Below are positions 9,801 through 17,670 of a DNA stretch of 64,000 nucleotides, in pieces. A model generated the notes under the pieces. The model did not search any database. It saw only the letters and a program-made list of their open reading frames with translations, and was not told the DNA's origin. The stretch comes from Streptomyces maremycinicus. Its GTDB lineage: Bacteria > Actinomycetota > Actinomycetes > Streptomycetales > Streptomycetaceae. Position 1 is the first letter of the stretch. Each line of letters begins with the position of its first letter. The stretch covers positions 372,001-436,000 of the forward strand of contig NZ_BBYG01000009.1 of NCBI RefSeq assembly GCF_001184025.1, read 5' to 3'. Made by a program: the position numbers and the translations under genes.

Positions 9801-10695
9801 CGAGCGCGTCAGGGCATCGGCGGCGGCGGAGGCCGACCGTCTGATGAGCGTGGCCCGCGAGGAGGCCGACTCGACGCTGGACGAGGCCCGCAAGGAGGCC
9901 AACAAGCGGCGCTCCGAGGCGGCCGAGCAGGTCGACACCCTCATCACGGAGACCGCGGCCGAGGCGGACAAGCTCCTCACCGAGGCGCAGCAGCAGGCGC
10001 AGCAGGTCACGGCGGACGCGGAGGCGCAGGCCGACTCGATGGTCGGCGCGGCCCGCAACGAGGCCGAGCGGCTGGTCTCCGAGGCGACGGTCGAGGGGAA
10101 CTCCCGCGTGGAGAAGGCCCGCACGGACGCCGACGAACTGCTGGTCGGCGCCCGCCGGGACGCGACCGCCATAAGGGAGCGGGCGGAGGAGCTGCGCGAC
10201 CGCATCACCAGCGAGATCGAGGGGCTGCACGAGCGGGCCCGCCGCGAGGCCGCCGAGACGATGAAATCGACCGGCGACCGCTGCGACGCGCTCATCAAGG
10301 CGTCCGAGGAGCAGCTCGCCAAGGCCCAGGCGAAGGCGAAGGAGCTGGTGTCGGACGCCAACTCCGAGGCGGGCAAGGTCCGTATCGCCGCAGTGAAGAA
10401 GGCCGAGGGGCTCCTCAAGGAGGCCGAGCAGAAGAAGGCGACGCTCGTGCGGGAGGCCGAGGAGCTCAAGGCCGAGGCGATCCGCGAGGCGCGCCGCACC
10501 GTCGAGGAGGGCAAGCGCGAGCTGGAGGTCCTGGTGCGCCGGCGTGAGGACATCAACGCCGAGATCTCCCGGGTCCAGGACGTGCTGGAGGCGCTGGAGT
10601 CCTTCGAGGTCCCGACCGGCGCCAAGGACGGTGGCGTCAAGGCCGGCGCCACCATCGGGGCGCCCCGATCGGGTGGGAAGGCCTCGGACGGCTAG
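6814..10695 (+). CDS. scy: Scy, giant coiled-coil polarity scaffold protein
   Basis: This 1293-residue, almost entirely helical protein is built from Ala/Glu/Arg-rich repeats such as AEAERLRSEA and EEAARIRREA that continue from about residue 60 to 1230. The N-terminus (DHLTRFEAEMKRLKTERE) is heptad-like, and the body has longer-period repeats without Pro. This matches Scy, which with DivIVA and FilP organises the polar growth centre of hyphae. Identification rests on composition, size, repeat style and position just upstream of filP. The GTG start at 6814 follows an AGGGACGG site. The repeats produce long spurious antisense frames. The C-terminal ~30 residues are Gly-rich and non-helical. Confidence 0.92.
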   Translation: MRGYESQEREPAADVDHLTRFEAEMKRLKTEREKAIQHAEDLGYQVEVLRAKLHEARRTIMSRPAFDGGDIGYQAEQMLRNAQMQADQLRQDAERELSQARAQTQRILQEHAEQAARLQAELHQEAVARRQQLDQELAERRQNVESHVNENVAWAEQLRARTEAQARRLLDESRAEAEQALAAARAEAERVASEARQRLQADAEATRAEAEQLLLRARTDAERLLNAASSQAQEASDHAEQLRNSTVTESDAARRQAGELSRAAEQRMSEAEEALRKAQAEADKVLAEAKAAAEKALSGAESVNEQRTRTAKEQVARLVTEATKEAEATKESAEQLVADARAEAEKIVAEAAEKARTLTAEESATQLSKAAKTAEDVLNRAQEDAQNTTKAAAEEAERIRREAETEADRLRAEAHDIAEQLKGSAKDDTKEYRAKTVELQEEARRLRGEAEQLRADAVAEGEKIRAEARKEAVQQIEEAARTAEELLSKAKADADELRQKATSDSEKVRTEAIERATTLRRQAEDTLERTRAEAERQRDEAVELAETITSNAEEAARELREETERAVEARQAEAAEELTRLHSEAESRLASAEQALTEAREEAARIRREAGEETERLRSEATERIRTLQQQAAAEADRLRDEAAADASASRAEGEAVAVRLRSEAAAEAERLKSEAQDTADRVRAEAQAAAERLATEASETLAAAQEEAQRRRREAEELLGSARQEADQEREQARLQSEELLASARKRVEEAQTEAVRLVEEADRRASEMVSAAEQHAQQVRESVAGLHEQAQDEINGLRSAAEHAAERTRREAEEEADRVRSDAYAVQERAAEDANRVRREASEASEAAQALAEQTVGEAIAEAERMRSEASAHAQRVRTEASDAIAQADQDASRTRAEARDDANRIRSDAATQADTLITEARNEAERLQTETIAEAERLQSETIAETDRLRAESVAKAEKLISDAAGDAERLRAEAAETVGAAQQAAERIRSESERVRASAAAEADRLMSVAREEADSTLDEARKEANKRRSEAAEQVDTLITETAAEADKLLTEAQQQAQQVTADAEAQADSMVGAARNEAERLVSEATVEGNSRVEKARTDADELLVGARRDATAIRERAEELRDRITSEIEGLHERARREAAETMKSTGDRCDALIKASEEQLAKAQAKAKELVSDANSEAGKVRIAAVKKAEGLLKEAEQKKATLVREAEELKAEAIREARRTVEEGKRELEVLVRRREDINAEISRVQDVLEALESFEVPTGAKDGGVKAGATIGAPRSGGKASDG

Positions 10696-10878
10696 CGGAA
10701 TGTGTGAATTGCGTTAAAGTCTCGCGCCGTTGAGCGGACCTTTGGCAAGCGCTCCGGCGCTCAGCCACCCAAAAGGGGTGTCATTCTCCAGATCAAACAC
10801 GTATACGCTCGATGACACACCGTTCCGGGCCCTAGGATTCCACCTATCACCTCACCGGTCTCATTCGACAGGAACCCC

Positions 10879-11817
10879 ATGAGCGACACTTCCCCCTACG
10901 GCTTCGAGCTTGTGCGGCGTGGGTACGACCGCGCTCAGGTGGACGAACGCATCTCGAAGCTCGTCTCCGACCGTGACAGCGCTCTGGCTCGTATCACTGC
11001 TCTGGAAAAGCGCATCGAGGAGCTCCACCTCGAGACGCAGAACGCCCAGGCCCAGGTAAGCGACGCGGAGCCGTCGTACGCCGGCCTCGGCGCGCGTGTC
11101 GAGAAGATCCTCCGCCTCGCCGAGGAAGAGGCCAAGGATCTGCGCGAGGAGGCCCGTCGCGCGGCCGAGCAGCACCGTGAGCTCGCCGAGTCGGCGGCCC
11201 AGCAGGTGCGCAACGACGCGGAGTCGTTCGCCGCGGAGCGCAAGGCCAAGTCCGAGGACGAGGGCGTCCGGATCGTCGAGAAGGCCAAGAGCGACGCGTC
11301 GCAGCTGCGTTCCGAGGCGCAGAAGGACGCGCAGTCGAAGCGTGAGGAGGCGGACGCCCTCTTCGAGGAGACCCGCGCCAAGGCCGCGCAGGCCGCCGCC
11401 GACTTCGAGACGAACCTGGCCAAGCGCCGCGAGCAGTCGGAGCGCGACCTGGCGTCCCGTCAGCAGAAGGCGGAGAAGCGTCTCGCCGAGATCGAGCACC
11501 GCGCGGAGCAGCTGCGCCTCGAGGCCGAGAAGCTGCGCACCGACGCCGAGCGCCGGGCCCGTCAGACCGTGGAGACGGCGCAGCGCCAGGCCGAGGACAT
11601 CGTGGCCGACGCGAACGCGAAGGCGGACCGCATCCGTTCCGAGTCCGAGCGCGAGCTGGCGGCCCTCACCAACCGCCGCGACTCGATCAACGCCCAGCTG
11701 ACGAACGTCCGCGAGATGCTCGCCACGCTGACCGGTGCCGCGGTGGCCGCGGCCGGCACGCCGTCCACGGACGACGAGCCGATCTCCCGTGGGGTCCCGG
11801 CGCAGCAGTCCCGGTGA
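10879..11817 (+). CDS. filP: FilP, coiled-coil intermediate-filament-like protein
   Basis: This 312-residue cytoskeletal protein forms filaments or networks near the hyphal tip that give mechanical stability and work with Scy and DivIVA. The N-terminus (SPYGFELVRRGYDRAQVDERI) is a DivIVA-like module, followed by a continuous coiled coil from about residue 25 to 280 with Glu/Ala/Arg repeats, and a short polar tail. An AGGA ribosome site precedes the ATG. It is 183 bp downstream of scy and is followed by a strong hairpin terminator, suggesting both transcription with scy and a possible promoter of its own. Confidence 0.93.
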   Translation: MSDTSPYGFELVRRGYDRAQVDERISKLVSDRDSALARITALEKRIEELHLETQNAQAQVSDAEPSYAGLGARVEKILRLAEEEAKDLREEARRAAEQHRELAESAAQQVRNDAESFAAERKAKSEDEGVRIVEKAKSDASQLRSEAQKDAQSKREEADALFEETRAKAAQAAADFETNLAKRREQSERDLASRQQKAEKRLAEIEHRAEQLRLEAEKLRTDAERRARQTVETAQRQAEDIVADANAKADRIRSESERELAALTNRRDSINAQLTNVREMLATLTGAAVAAAGTPSTDDEPISRGVPAQQSR

Positions 11818-11849
11818 CGTCCTGAGGTACGGCGGACGAACATCGGCGA

Positions 11850-11879
11850 AGCCCTCTGCCACTCCGGTGGCAGAGGGCT
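11850..11879 (+). terminator. intrinsic terminator after filP
   Basis: AGCCCTCTGCCAC at 11850-11862 pairs perfectly with 11867-11879 around a TCCG loop, 33 bp after the filP stop and before the ABC operon. A short T-containing tail follows. Confidence 0.85.
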
Positions 11880-11902
11880 TTGACGCGCTTTAGCGTGGCC
11901 GC

Positions 11903-12892
11903 ATGATCGAGCTGTCGGGCCTGACGAAGCGGTACGGCGAGAAGGTCGCGGTGAACAACCTCACCTTCACCGTCAGACCGGGCATCGTCACGGGCTTCCT
12001 CGGTCCCAACGGCGCCGGGAAGTCCACCACCATGCGGATGATGCTGGGTCTCGACCGGCCCACCGCGGGGGACGTCCGGATCGACGGGCAGCACTACGAC
12101 CGGCTGAAGGACCCCCTCAAGTACATCGGCGCGCTGCTGGACGCCAAGGCCATGCACGGCGGGCGCAGCGCCTTCAACCATCTGCTGTGTCTGGCGCAGA
12201 GCAACGGCATCCCGAGGAGCCGTGTGCACGAGGTGCTGGACACGGTCGGTCTCACCTCCGTGGCGAGGAAGAAGGCCAAGGGGTTCTCGCTGGGCATGGG
12301 GCAGCGGCTGGGCATCGCGGGCGCGCTGCTCGGCGATCCCCGGATCCTGATGTTCGACGAGCCGGTCAACGGCCTCGACCCCGAGGGCATCCACTGGATC
12401 CGCAACCTGATGAAATCCCTCGCCGCGCAGGGGCGGACGGTGTTCGTCTCCTCCCACCTCATGAGCGAGATGGCGCTGACCGCCGATCACCTCGTCGTCA
12501 TCGGACAGGGCCGGCTGCTCGCGGACACCTCGATGGCCGACTTCATCGCGCAGAACTCGCGCTCGCACGTCCGGATCCGTACCCCGCAGCGGGAGCGGCT
12601 GCTCGATGTGCTGCACGGCGCCGGGATCCTGGTCGTGGAGACCGGCGGCGGGGTGCTGGAGGTCGACGGCGGCAAGTCCGAGCACATCGGGGAGCTGGCC
12701 GCGCAGCACCAGATCGTGCTGCACGAGCTGAGCCCGCAGCGGGCCTCCCTGGAGGAGGCGTTCATGCAGCTGACCGCGGAGTCGGTCGAGTACCACGCCC
12801 ACGCGGACACGCCCGCGCCCGCGCCCGCCGGGGAGCTCGGACGGTTCGAGCAGCCCGCCCCGCAGTGGGGCGACGACTGGACGAGGAGCTGA
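11903..12892 (+). CDS. ABC transporter ATP-binding protein (first cassette)
   Basis: This 329-residue ATPase has Walker A GPNGAGKST (~residue 34), an ABC-signature region written as GFSLGMGQRLG, Walker B ILMFDEPVNGLDPEG and the switch His in VSSHLMSEM. The last ~100 residues are a family-specific extension ending in a Pro/Ala-rich tail. It belongs to the ABC-2 exporter type seen with small two-gene operons; substrate unknown. The stop overlaps the start of the permease gene by one base (TGATG). It is closely related to the second cassette at 13776-15101. Confidence 0.9.
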   Translation: MIELSGLTKRYGEKVAVNNLTFTVRPGIVTGFLGPNGAGKSTTMRMMLGLDRPTAGDVRIDGQHYDRLKDPLKYIGALLDAKAMHGGRSAFNHLLCLAQSNGIPRSRVHEVLDTVGLTSVARKKAKGFSLGMGQRLGIAGALLGDPRILMFDEPVNGLDPEGIHWIRNLMKSLAAQGRTVFVSSHLMSEMALTADHLVVIGQGRLLADTSMADFIAQNSRSHVRIRTPQRERLLDVLHGAGILVVETGGGVLEVDGGKSEHIGELAAQHQIVLHELSPQRASLEEAFMQLTAESVEYHAHADTPAPAPAGELGRFEQPAPQWGDDWTRS

Positions 12893-13665
12893 TGATGGCG
12901 GCGACCCAGGTCATCCGGTCCGAGTGGACCAAGATCCGGTCGGTGGCCTCCACGGTGTGGACGCTCTCCCTCGCGGTGGTGGTCACCATCGCCCTCGGCA
13001 TGCTGATCTCGGCGTTCACGGGCAACGAGTTCGACAACATGAGCCGCGACGACCGGCTCTCCTTCGACCCCACCTTCATCAGCTTCGCCGGGATGAGCCT
13101 CGGTCAGCTGGCGATGATCGTGTTCGGGGTGCTGGTCGTGTCGAACGAGTACAGCACCGGCATGATCCGTACCTCGCTGGCCGCCGTGCCGCAGCGCGGG
13201 ACCTTCCTGTTCAGCAAGATCGCGGTGGCCACCGGGCTCGCGCTGGTCGTGGGGCTGGCCACCAGCTTCGTCACGTTCTTCCTGGGGCAGGCCATGCTCG
13301 GCTCCCACCGGGCGTCGATCGGGGACGACGGGGTGCTGCGGGCGGTGATCGGTGGTGGTCTGTACATGACGCTCATCGCCGTGTTCTCGATGGGCGTGGC
13401 CACGATGCTGCGCTCGCCGATGCTGTCGCTCGGCATCCTGATGCCGTTCTTCTTCCTGATCTCCAACATCCTCGGCAACGTCTCCGCGACGAAGAAGATC
13501 GGCCGGTATCTGCCCGACCAGGCCGGCAGCAAGATCATGCAGGTGGTCACGCCGATCGACGACGACACCCCGTACGGGCCCTGGGGCGGGTTCGGCATCA
13601 TGGCGCTGTGGGCGGTCGCCGCGCTGGCCGGCGGCTACCTCCTGCTGAAGAAACGCGACGCGTAA
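12892..13665 (+). CDS. ABC-2 type transporter permease (first cassette)
   Basis: This 257-residue protein has six predicted membrane helices and a short cytoplasmic N-terminus (VIRSEWTKIRSVASTVWTL), a motif widely seen in Streptomyces ABC-2 permeases. It ends in the positively charged LLLKKRDA tail. A GAGGAG ribosome site sits inside the end of the ATPase gene; two adjacent ATGs (12892 and 12895) are possible starts. With the preceding ATPase it forms a complete half-transporter pair. Substrate and direction are not known; ABC-2 members are mostly exporters. Confidence 0.88.
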   Translation: MMAATQVIRSEWTKIRSVASTVWTLSLAVVVTIALGMLISAFTGNEFDNMSRDDRLSFDPTFISFAGMSLGQLAMIVFGVLVVSNEYSTGMIRTSLAAVPQRGTFLFSKIAVATGLALVVGLATSFVTFFLGQAMLGSHRASIGDDGVLRAVIGGGLYMTLIAVFSMGVATMLRSPMLSLGILMPFFFLISNILGNVSATKKIGRYLPDQAGSKIMQVVTPIDDDTPYGPWGGFGIMALWAVAALAGGYLLLKKRDA

Positions 13666-13686
13666 CGCTTTGGGCTTTGCTTTCAT

Positions 13687-13715
13687 TTGAGCGGAACCGT
13701 CAGCGCCCCGATAGT
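13687..13715 (+). promoter_or_regulatory. candidate promoter for the second ABC cassette
   Basis: TTGAGC (13687-13692) and GATAGT (13710-13715) are separated by 17 bp in the 110-bp gap between the two ABC cassettes. The match to vegetative consensus is moderate. Confidence 0.4.
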
Positions 13716-13775
13716 CTCCTAACCCTTACGGGGGCGTGTGCCCTGCTGTCCTGAACCTTTCGATGGGTGCGGAGC

Positions 13776-15101
13776 ATGATCGAAGCAGTCGGCCTGACCA
13801 AGCGCTACGGCGACAAGACCGCTGTGTACAACCTTTCCTTCCAGGTACGGCCCGGCGCCGTCACCGGCTTCCTCGGGCCCAACGGCTCGGGCAAGTCGAC
13901 GACCATGCGCATGATCCTGGGCCTGGACAACCCGACCGCCGGGACGGTGACGATCGGCGGCTATCCCTACCGCAAGCTGCCGAACGCCGCCCGCCAGGTG
14001 GGCGCCCTGCTGGACGCCAAGGCGGTGCACGGCGGCCGGCACGCCCGCAACCACCTGCTGAGCCTGGCCCAGCTGTCCGGCATCCCGGCCCGGCGGGTCG
14101 ACGAGGTGCTCGGCGTGGTCGGCCTCCAGGACGTGGCGCGCAAGCGCTCCAAGGGCTTCTCCCTGGGCATGGGCCAGCGGCTCGGCATCGCGGCCGCGCT
14201 GCTCGGCGACCCGCAGGTGCTGCTCTTCGACGAGCCGGTCAACGGCCTCGACCCCGAGGGCATCCTCTGGGTGCGCAACCTGATGAAGTCGCTGGCCGCC
14301 GAGGGCCGCACGGTGTTCGTCTCCTCCCACCTCATGAGCGAGATGGCGGTGACCGCCGACCACCTGATCGTGATCGGACGCGGCCAGCTGCTCTCCGACA
14401 TGAGCGTGAAGGACTTCATCTCGGCCAACTCCGCCGACTTCGCACGGGTCCGCACCCCGCACACCGAACCCCAGCTGCGCGAGAAGCTGGCCTCGGCGCT
14501 CACCGAGGCGGGCGGCCATGTGCTGCCCGAGCAGGACGGCGCGCTGCGGGTGACCGGACTGCCGCTGCCGCGCATCAGCGACATCGCGCACGACACCGAC
14601 GTACGCCTGTGGGAGCTGTCCCCGCACCAGGCCTCGCTGGAGGAGGCGTACATGCGGATGACGCAGGGCGCCGTCGACTACCGGTCCACCATCGACCAGA
14701 AGGCCGGCCTCCAGCAGCAGCTGCCGCCCGGCGCGCAGCCGCCGATGCCCGTGCCGGGCCAGGGTCAGCCGGGCTGGTACGCCCCGCCGCCCCCGCAGCA
14801 CACCGGCTACGCGCCCGCGCAGCCCGCCCAGACGCCTCCGGTGGCCTCCTACGGGGCGTACGGCGCCCCCGGAGCGCCCGCCACGGCACCTGGTCCGAAC
14901 GGGGCCAACCCGTACGCGCAGGCGCCCGCACAGGCCCCCGCCCAGCCGGCCGCCCCGGCGGGTCAGGCCCCGGCCGCGGCCCCGGCGGCGACGCCCGCCC
15001 CGGCTCCGGCCGCCTCGCTGGACAAGGCCCCGGCCGCGCCCGCCCCGGCGCCCGCCGCCGCCCCCGACGCCGCCCCGACCAAGTCCGAGGACGCCCGATG
15101 A
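13776..15101 (+). CDS. ABC transporter ATP-binding protein with Pro/Ala-rich tail (second cassette)
   Basis: This ~441-residue paralogue of the first cassette ATPase has Walker A GPNGSGKST, signature GFSLGMGQRLG and Walker B LLFDEPVNGLDPEG, and is nearly identical in layout over the first ~300 residues. It differs by a ~130-residue C-terminal tail rich in Pro, Ala and Gln (QAPAQAPAQPAAPAGQAP), probably disordered. I prefer the ATG at 13776 because the protein then begins MIEAVGLTKRYG, as in the paralogue; a GTG 9 bp upstream (13767) is possible. The stop overlaps the permease start (ATGA). Confidence 0.88.
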   Translation: MIEAVGLTKRYGDKTAVYNLSFQVRPGAVTGFLGPNGSGKSTTMRMILGLDNPTAGTVTIGGYPYRKLPNAARQVGALLDAKAVHGGRHARNHLLSLAQLSGIPARRVDEVLGVVGLQDVARKRSKGFSLGMGQRLGIAAALLGDPQVLLFDEPVNGLDPEGILWVRNLMKSLAAEGRTVFVSSHLMSEMAVTADHLIVIGRGQLLSDMSVKDFISANSADFARVRTPHTEPQLREKLASALTEAGGHVLPEQDGALRVTGLPLPRISDIAHDTDVRLWELSPHQASLEEAYMRMTQGAVDYRSTIDQKAGLQQQLPPGAQPPMPVPGQGQPGWYAPPPPQHTGYAPAQPAQTPPVASYGAYGAPGAPATAPGPNGANPYAQAPAQAPAQPAAPAGQAPAAAPAATPAPAPAASLDKAPAAPAPAPAAAPDAAPTKSEDAR

Positions 15102-15979
15102 GCACCCCGCAGCACCCGACGCCGCAGGCCCCGCCCGCCTGGCAGGGGGCGCCCGGCCCCGCGTACGCCACGGCCGGCCCCGTCTACACCTCACCGATCC
15201 CGATCGTGCGCACCCACCTCGGGCACGCCATCACGTCGGAGTGGACGAAGATCCGGTCGGTGCGCTCCACGATGTGGACGCTGGGCGTGTTCGTACTGCT
15301 CGTCGTCGGCATCGGACTGCTGGCCGGCGCGATCGTGGCCGCGAACGCCACCGAGGGCGACCTCGCGGACGACACCGCTCTGTCGTTCGGCTTCTTCGGA
15401 CTGCTCCTGGGCAGCATGTGCATCATCACGCTCGGCGTGCTGACCACGGCCTCGGAGTACGGCACGGGCATGATCCGGACGACCATGGTGGCCTGCCCGT
15501 CCCGCGGCCGGGTGCTCGCCGCGAAGGCGGTCGTGTTCTTCGCCGTCGCGTTCGTCGTCACCCTGGTGTCCACGGGCTTCGTCGCCATGGTGCACGTGGG
15601 GATGCTGGGCGACGCCCGGCAGCCGACCGGCTCGGAGTGGCTGAAGGCGACCTTCGGGGTGTCCCTCTACATCGCGCTGCTCGGACTGATCTCGCTGGCC
15701 GTCGGCTCGGTCATCCGGCACTCGGCCGGCGCCATCACCATCATGATCGGCGTCCTGCTGGCCCCGCTGGTCATCGCGATCTTCATGTTCTCGTCCTCGC
15801 TGGAGGGCCTGCGCCAGGCCCTGTTCGAGTACTCGATCCCGAGCCAGATGAGCGTGTTCTACTCGTCCTCGCTCAGCGACAGCGGGCCGACCGGCTGGGA
15901 CCCGCTGTGGATCGCGCTCGGCGTGACCGCCGTCGTGCTCGGCGGCGCCTTCGCCCTGCTGGAGAAGCGCGACGTCTGA
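15098..15979 (+). CDS. ABC-2 type transporter permease (second cassette)
   Basis: This 293-residue protein has a Pro-rich, cytoplasmic N-terminal segment of ~45 residues, then TSEWTKIRSVRSTMWTL and six hydrophobic helices ending in LLEKRDV. It is the evident paralogue of the first cassette permease; the N-terminal Pro-rich extension complements the Pro/Ala tail of its partner ATPase, which may interact with it (inference). The ATG overlaps the ATPase stop by 4 bp. Substrate unknown. Confidence 0.88.
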   Translation: MSTPQHPTPQAPPAWQGAPGPAYATAGPVYTSPIPIVRTHLGHAITSEWTKIRSVRSTMWTLGVFVLLVVGIGLLAGAIVAANATEGDLADDTALSFGFFGLLLGSMCIITLGVLTTASEYGTGMIRTTMVACPSRGRVLAAKAVVFFAVAFVVTLVSTGFVAMVHVGMLGDARQPTGSEWLKATFGVSLYIALLGLISLAVGSVIRHSAGAITIMIGVLLAPLVIAIFMFSSSLEGLRQALFEYSIPSQMSVFYSSSLSDSGPTGWDPLWIALGVTAVVLGGAFALLEKRDV

Positions 15980-16004
15980 CGGCTGACGGCTGACGGCTGA
16001 CGGC
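15977..16004 (+). repeat. four perfect tandem copies of TGACGGC at a stop codon
   Basis: The stop codon of the second permease is the first TGA of a 7-bp unit repeated exactly four times and followed by TAG. As 7 is not a multiple of 3, the array places stop codons in all three forward frames. Confidence 0.8.
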
Positions 16005-16336
16005 TAGAACTTCGGCGCGTTACGGGACCGCCGCACCCCCGGGGTGCGGCGGTCCCGTGCGTTCCAGCACGCCTTGTGCCAGTGCCGGCGGTCGTCGACG
16101 CCCGCGTGCTCGGGCCAGACCACGACGTGCGGGACGCCGTCGGGGATCAGCTGGTCGCAGCCGGGGCACCGGTACGCCTTGCCCTGGGCGCTCGCCCCGG
16201 CCACGTGCCGCACGCTCCACTGCTCGCCCTGCCAGGTCTCCCCCGACTGCCAGCCGCCGTAGCGGCTCGCGCGGTCGTCCTCGGCGCTCCGGCCGGACGA
16301 GCCCTCACCCTTGGGGCGGTTGCGACGCGGGGACAC
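16004..16336 (-). CDS. small zinc-ribbon-like protein, function unknown
   Basis: This ~110-residue protein starts with a basic segment (SPRRNRPKGEG) and has a central Cys/His cluster (YRCPGCDQLIPDGVPHVVVWPEH, then HWHKACW) that looks like a metal-binding site, and a basic C-terminus. I recognise the arrangement as a conserved Streptomyces hypothetical family, sometimes labelled ATP/GTP-binding without evidence of a P-loop. The GTG at 16336 is chosen because GTGAGGTG lies just upstream; a GTG at 16348 is the alternative. The gene converges on the ABC operon, and its 3' end contains an 18-bp hairpin. Confidence 0.7.
   Translation of the reverse strand: MSPRRNRPKGEGSSGRSAEDDRASRYGGWQSGETWQGEQWSVRHVAGASAQGKAYRCPGCDQLIPDGVPHVVVWPEHAGVDDRRHWHKACWNARDRRTPGVRRSRNAPKF
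16022..16058. terminator. 18-bp palindromic hairpin inside a 3' coding end
   Basis: Positions 16022-16039 pair perfectly with 16041-16058 (arms ACGGGACCGCCGCACCCC). It lies within the last ~17 codons of the small zinc-ribbon gene and just after the convergent ABC operon, where it could stop both transcripts. Confidence 0.7.
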
Positions 16337-16558
16337 GGGACACCTCACGGGGCTATACAGGAAGCAGGAGCGGCGTCCAGCCTACGCGGCGTGCGCGCGG
16401 GTACCCGTAGGGCAGCGATCCCCACAAGTCGCCCTCCTCGGCGTCCCATTCTCCAGACAATCCGCAAATCTCTCCGCCAGGCCGTGTCCTCGGCACGTGT
16501 CAGACGGTTATGCCGGGTGGGGGAGCTCCGTGTCGGAGCCAAGGAAGCAGGAAAGTCC

Positions 16559-17587
16559 ATGCGCGTTGGAAGTTTCGTGTTGGGAGCCCAGTTCCCCGGC
16601 CAGGGTCAGGGGGAGGCGCTCCACCGCGCGGTCCGCTCGGCCGAGGTGGCCGAGGAGGCGGGCCTCGACTCGGTCTGGCTGGCCGAGCACCACTTCGTGC
16701 CGTACGGCACGTGCCCGTCGGCGGTCACGCTCGCCGCTCTGCTGCTGGGCCGCACCCGCCGCATCCGGGTCGGCACGGCGGTCAGCGTCCTGCCCACCGT
16801 CCATCCCGTCGCCCTGGGCGAGCAGGCCGCGCTGCTGCACGTGACGAGCGGCGGCCGCTTCTCGCTGGGCGTGGGGCGCGGCGGCCCGTGGGTCGACCTC
16901 GAGGTGTTCGGCGCGGGCCTGGAGGCGTACGAGCAGGGGTTCCCGGAATCACTCGATCTGCTGGTCCGGTGGCTGCGCGACCCCTCGGTCGGATCCGAGG
17001 GCGAGCGGTTCCGCTTCCGCGAGGTCCCCGTCGTCCCCAGGCCCTCGGAGGCGCTGACGGACGCCCCGGGCCCGGAGGTCGTCGTCGCCTGCACCTCACC
17101 GGCGAGCGTGCGGCTGGCCGCCGAGCGCGGGCTGCCGATGCTCCTGGGGATGCACGTGGGGGACGAGGAGAAGGCCGAGATGGTCGCGGCATGGCGGCAG
17201 TACGCGCGCGCGGCCGGGCGGCCCGGGGACGAGATCCGGGGCGCGGCGCATGTCTCGGCGGGTGTCTGCCAGATCGCGGACCGCCGCACGGACGCGGTGG
17301 AGACCTTGGTGAAGGCGATGCCGGGCTGGCTGCGGCAGGGGCTGGACGCGCATGTCACGGTGGACGGCCGGGCCCGCTCCATGCGGGACCCGGTGGCATA
17401 CACCGAACTGCTCTGCGGGCTGCACCCGGTGGGCACCCCGCGGCTGTGCGCCGACCGGCTCGCGGCGACCGGCGAGCGGACCGGCATCTCGCGTTTCGCC
17501 CTGCTGGTCGAGGGCTCCGGCGACCTGGCGGCCACCGAGGAGAACGTACGGCGGCTGGGCTCGGAGGTGCTCCCCCACCTCCGGTGA
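16559..17587 (+). CDS. LLM class flavin-dependent oxidoreductase
   Basis: This 342-residue bacterial luciferase-like TIM-barrel protein begins MRVGSFVLGAQFPGQ and shows AEEAGLDSVWLAEHHF (conserved E-H-H), PVALGEQAALL and RFSLGVGRGGP motifs that bind reduced flavin (FMNH2 or F420H2). It probably performs a monooxygenase or F420-dependent redox reaction; substrate unknown. A clear AGGAAAG ribosome site lies 6 bp before the ATG; the open frame continues upstream but is not supported. Genes on both sides are on the opposite strand, so it is probably monocistronic. Confidence 0.88.
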   Translation: MRVGSFVLGAQFPGQGQGEALHRAVRSAEVAEEAGLDSVWLAEHHFVPYGTCPSAVTLAALLLGRTRRIRVGTAVSVLPTVHPVALGEQAALLHVTSGGRFSLGVGRGGPWVDLEVFGAGLEAYEQGFPESLDLLVRWLRDPSVGSEGERFRFREVPVVPRPSEALTDAPGPEVVVACTSPASVRLAAERGLPMLLGMHVGDEEKAEMVAAWRQYARAAGRPGDEIRGAAHVSAGVCQIADRRTDAVETLVKAMPGWLRQGLDAHVTVDGRARSMRDPVAYTELLCGLHPVGTPRLCADRLAATGERTGISRFALLVEGSGDLAATEENVRRLGSEVLPHLR

Positions 17588-17608
17588 ACAGCCCAGCCGG
17601 CCGCGAGG

Positions 17609-17655
17609 CTTGCCGCTCCCGTCCTGATGGAACCTCCCGCGTCAGGAGCGGCAAG
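17609..17655. terminator. terminator between convergent genes
   Basis: CTTGCCGCTCC (17609-17619) pairs with 17645-17655; an alternative inner pairing (TCCTGA with TCAGGA) shortens the loop. It separates the LLM gene from the convergent gene ending at 17671. Confidence 0.6.
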
Positions 17656-17670
17656 CAACGGGCTCACGTG

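Noticed and set aside
6547..10230. 1227-residue antisense open frame across scy
   Set aside because: It consists of Leu/Gly/Arg repeats mirroring the Ala/Glu codons of scy; a shadow of GC-rich repeats, with no family features.
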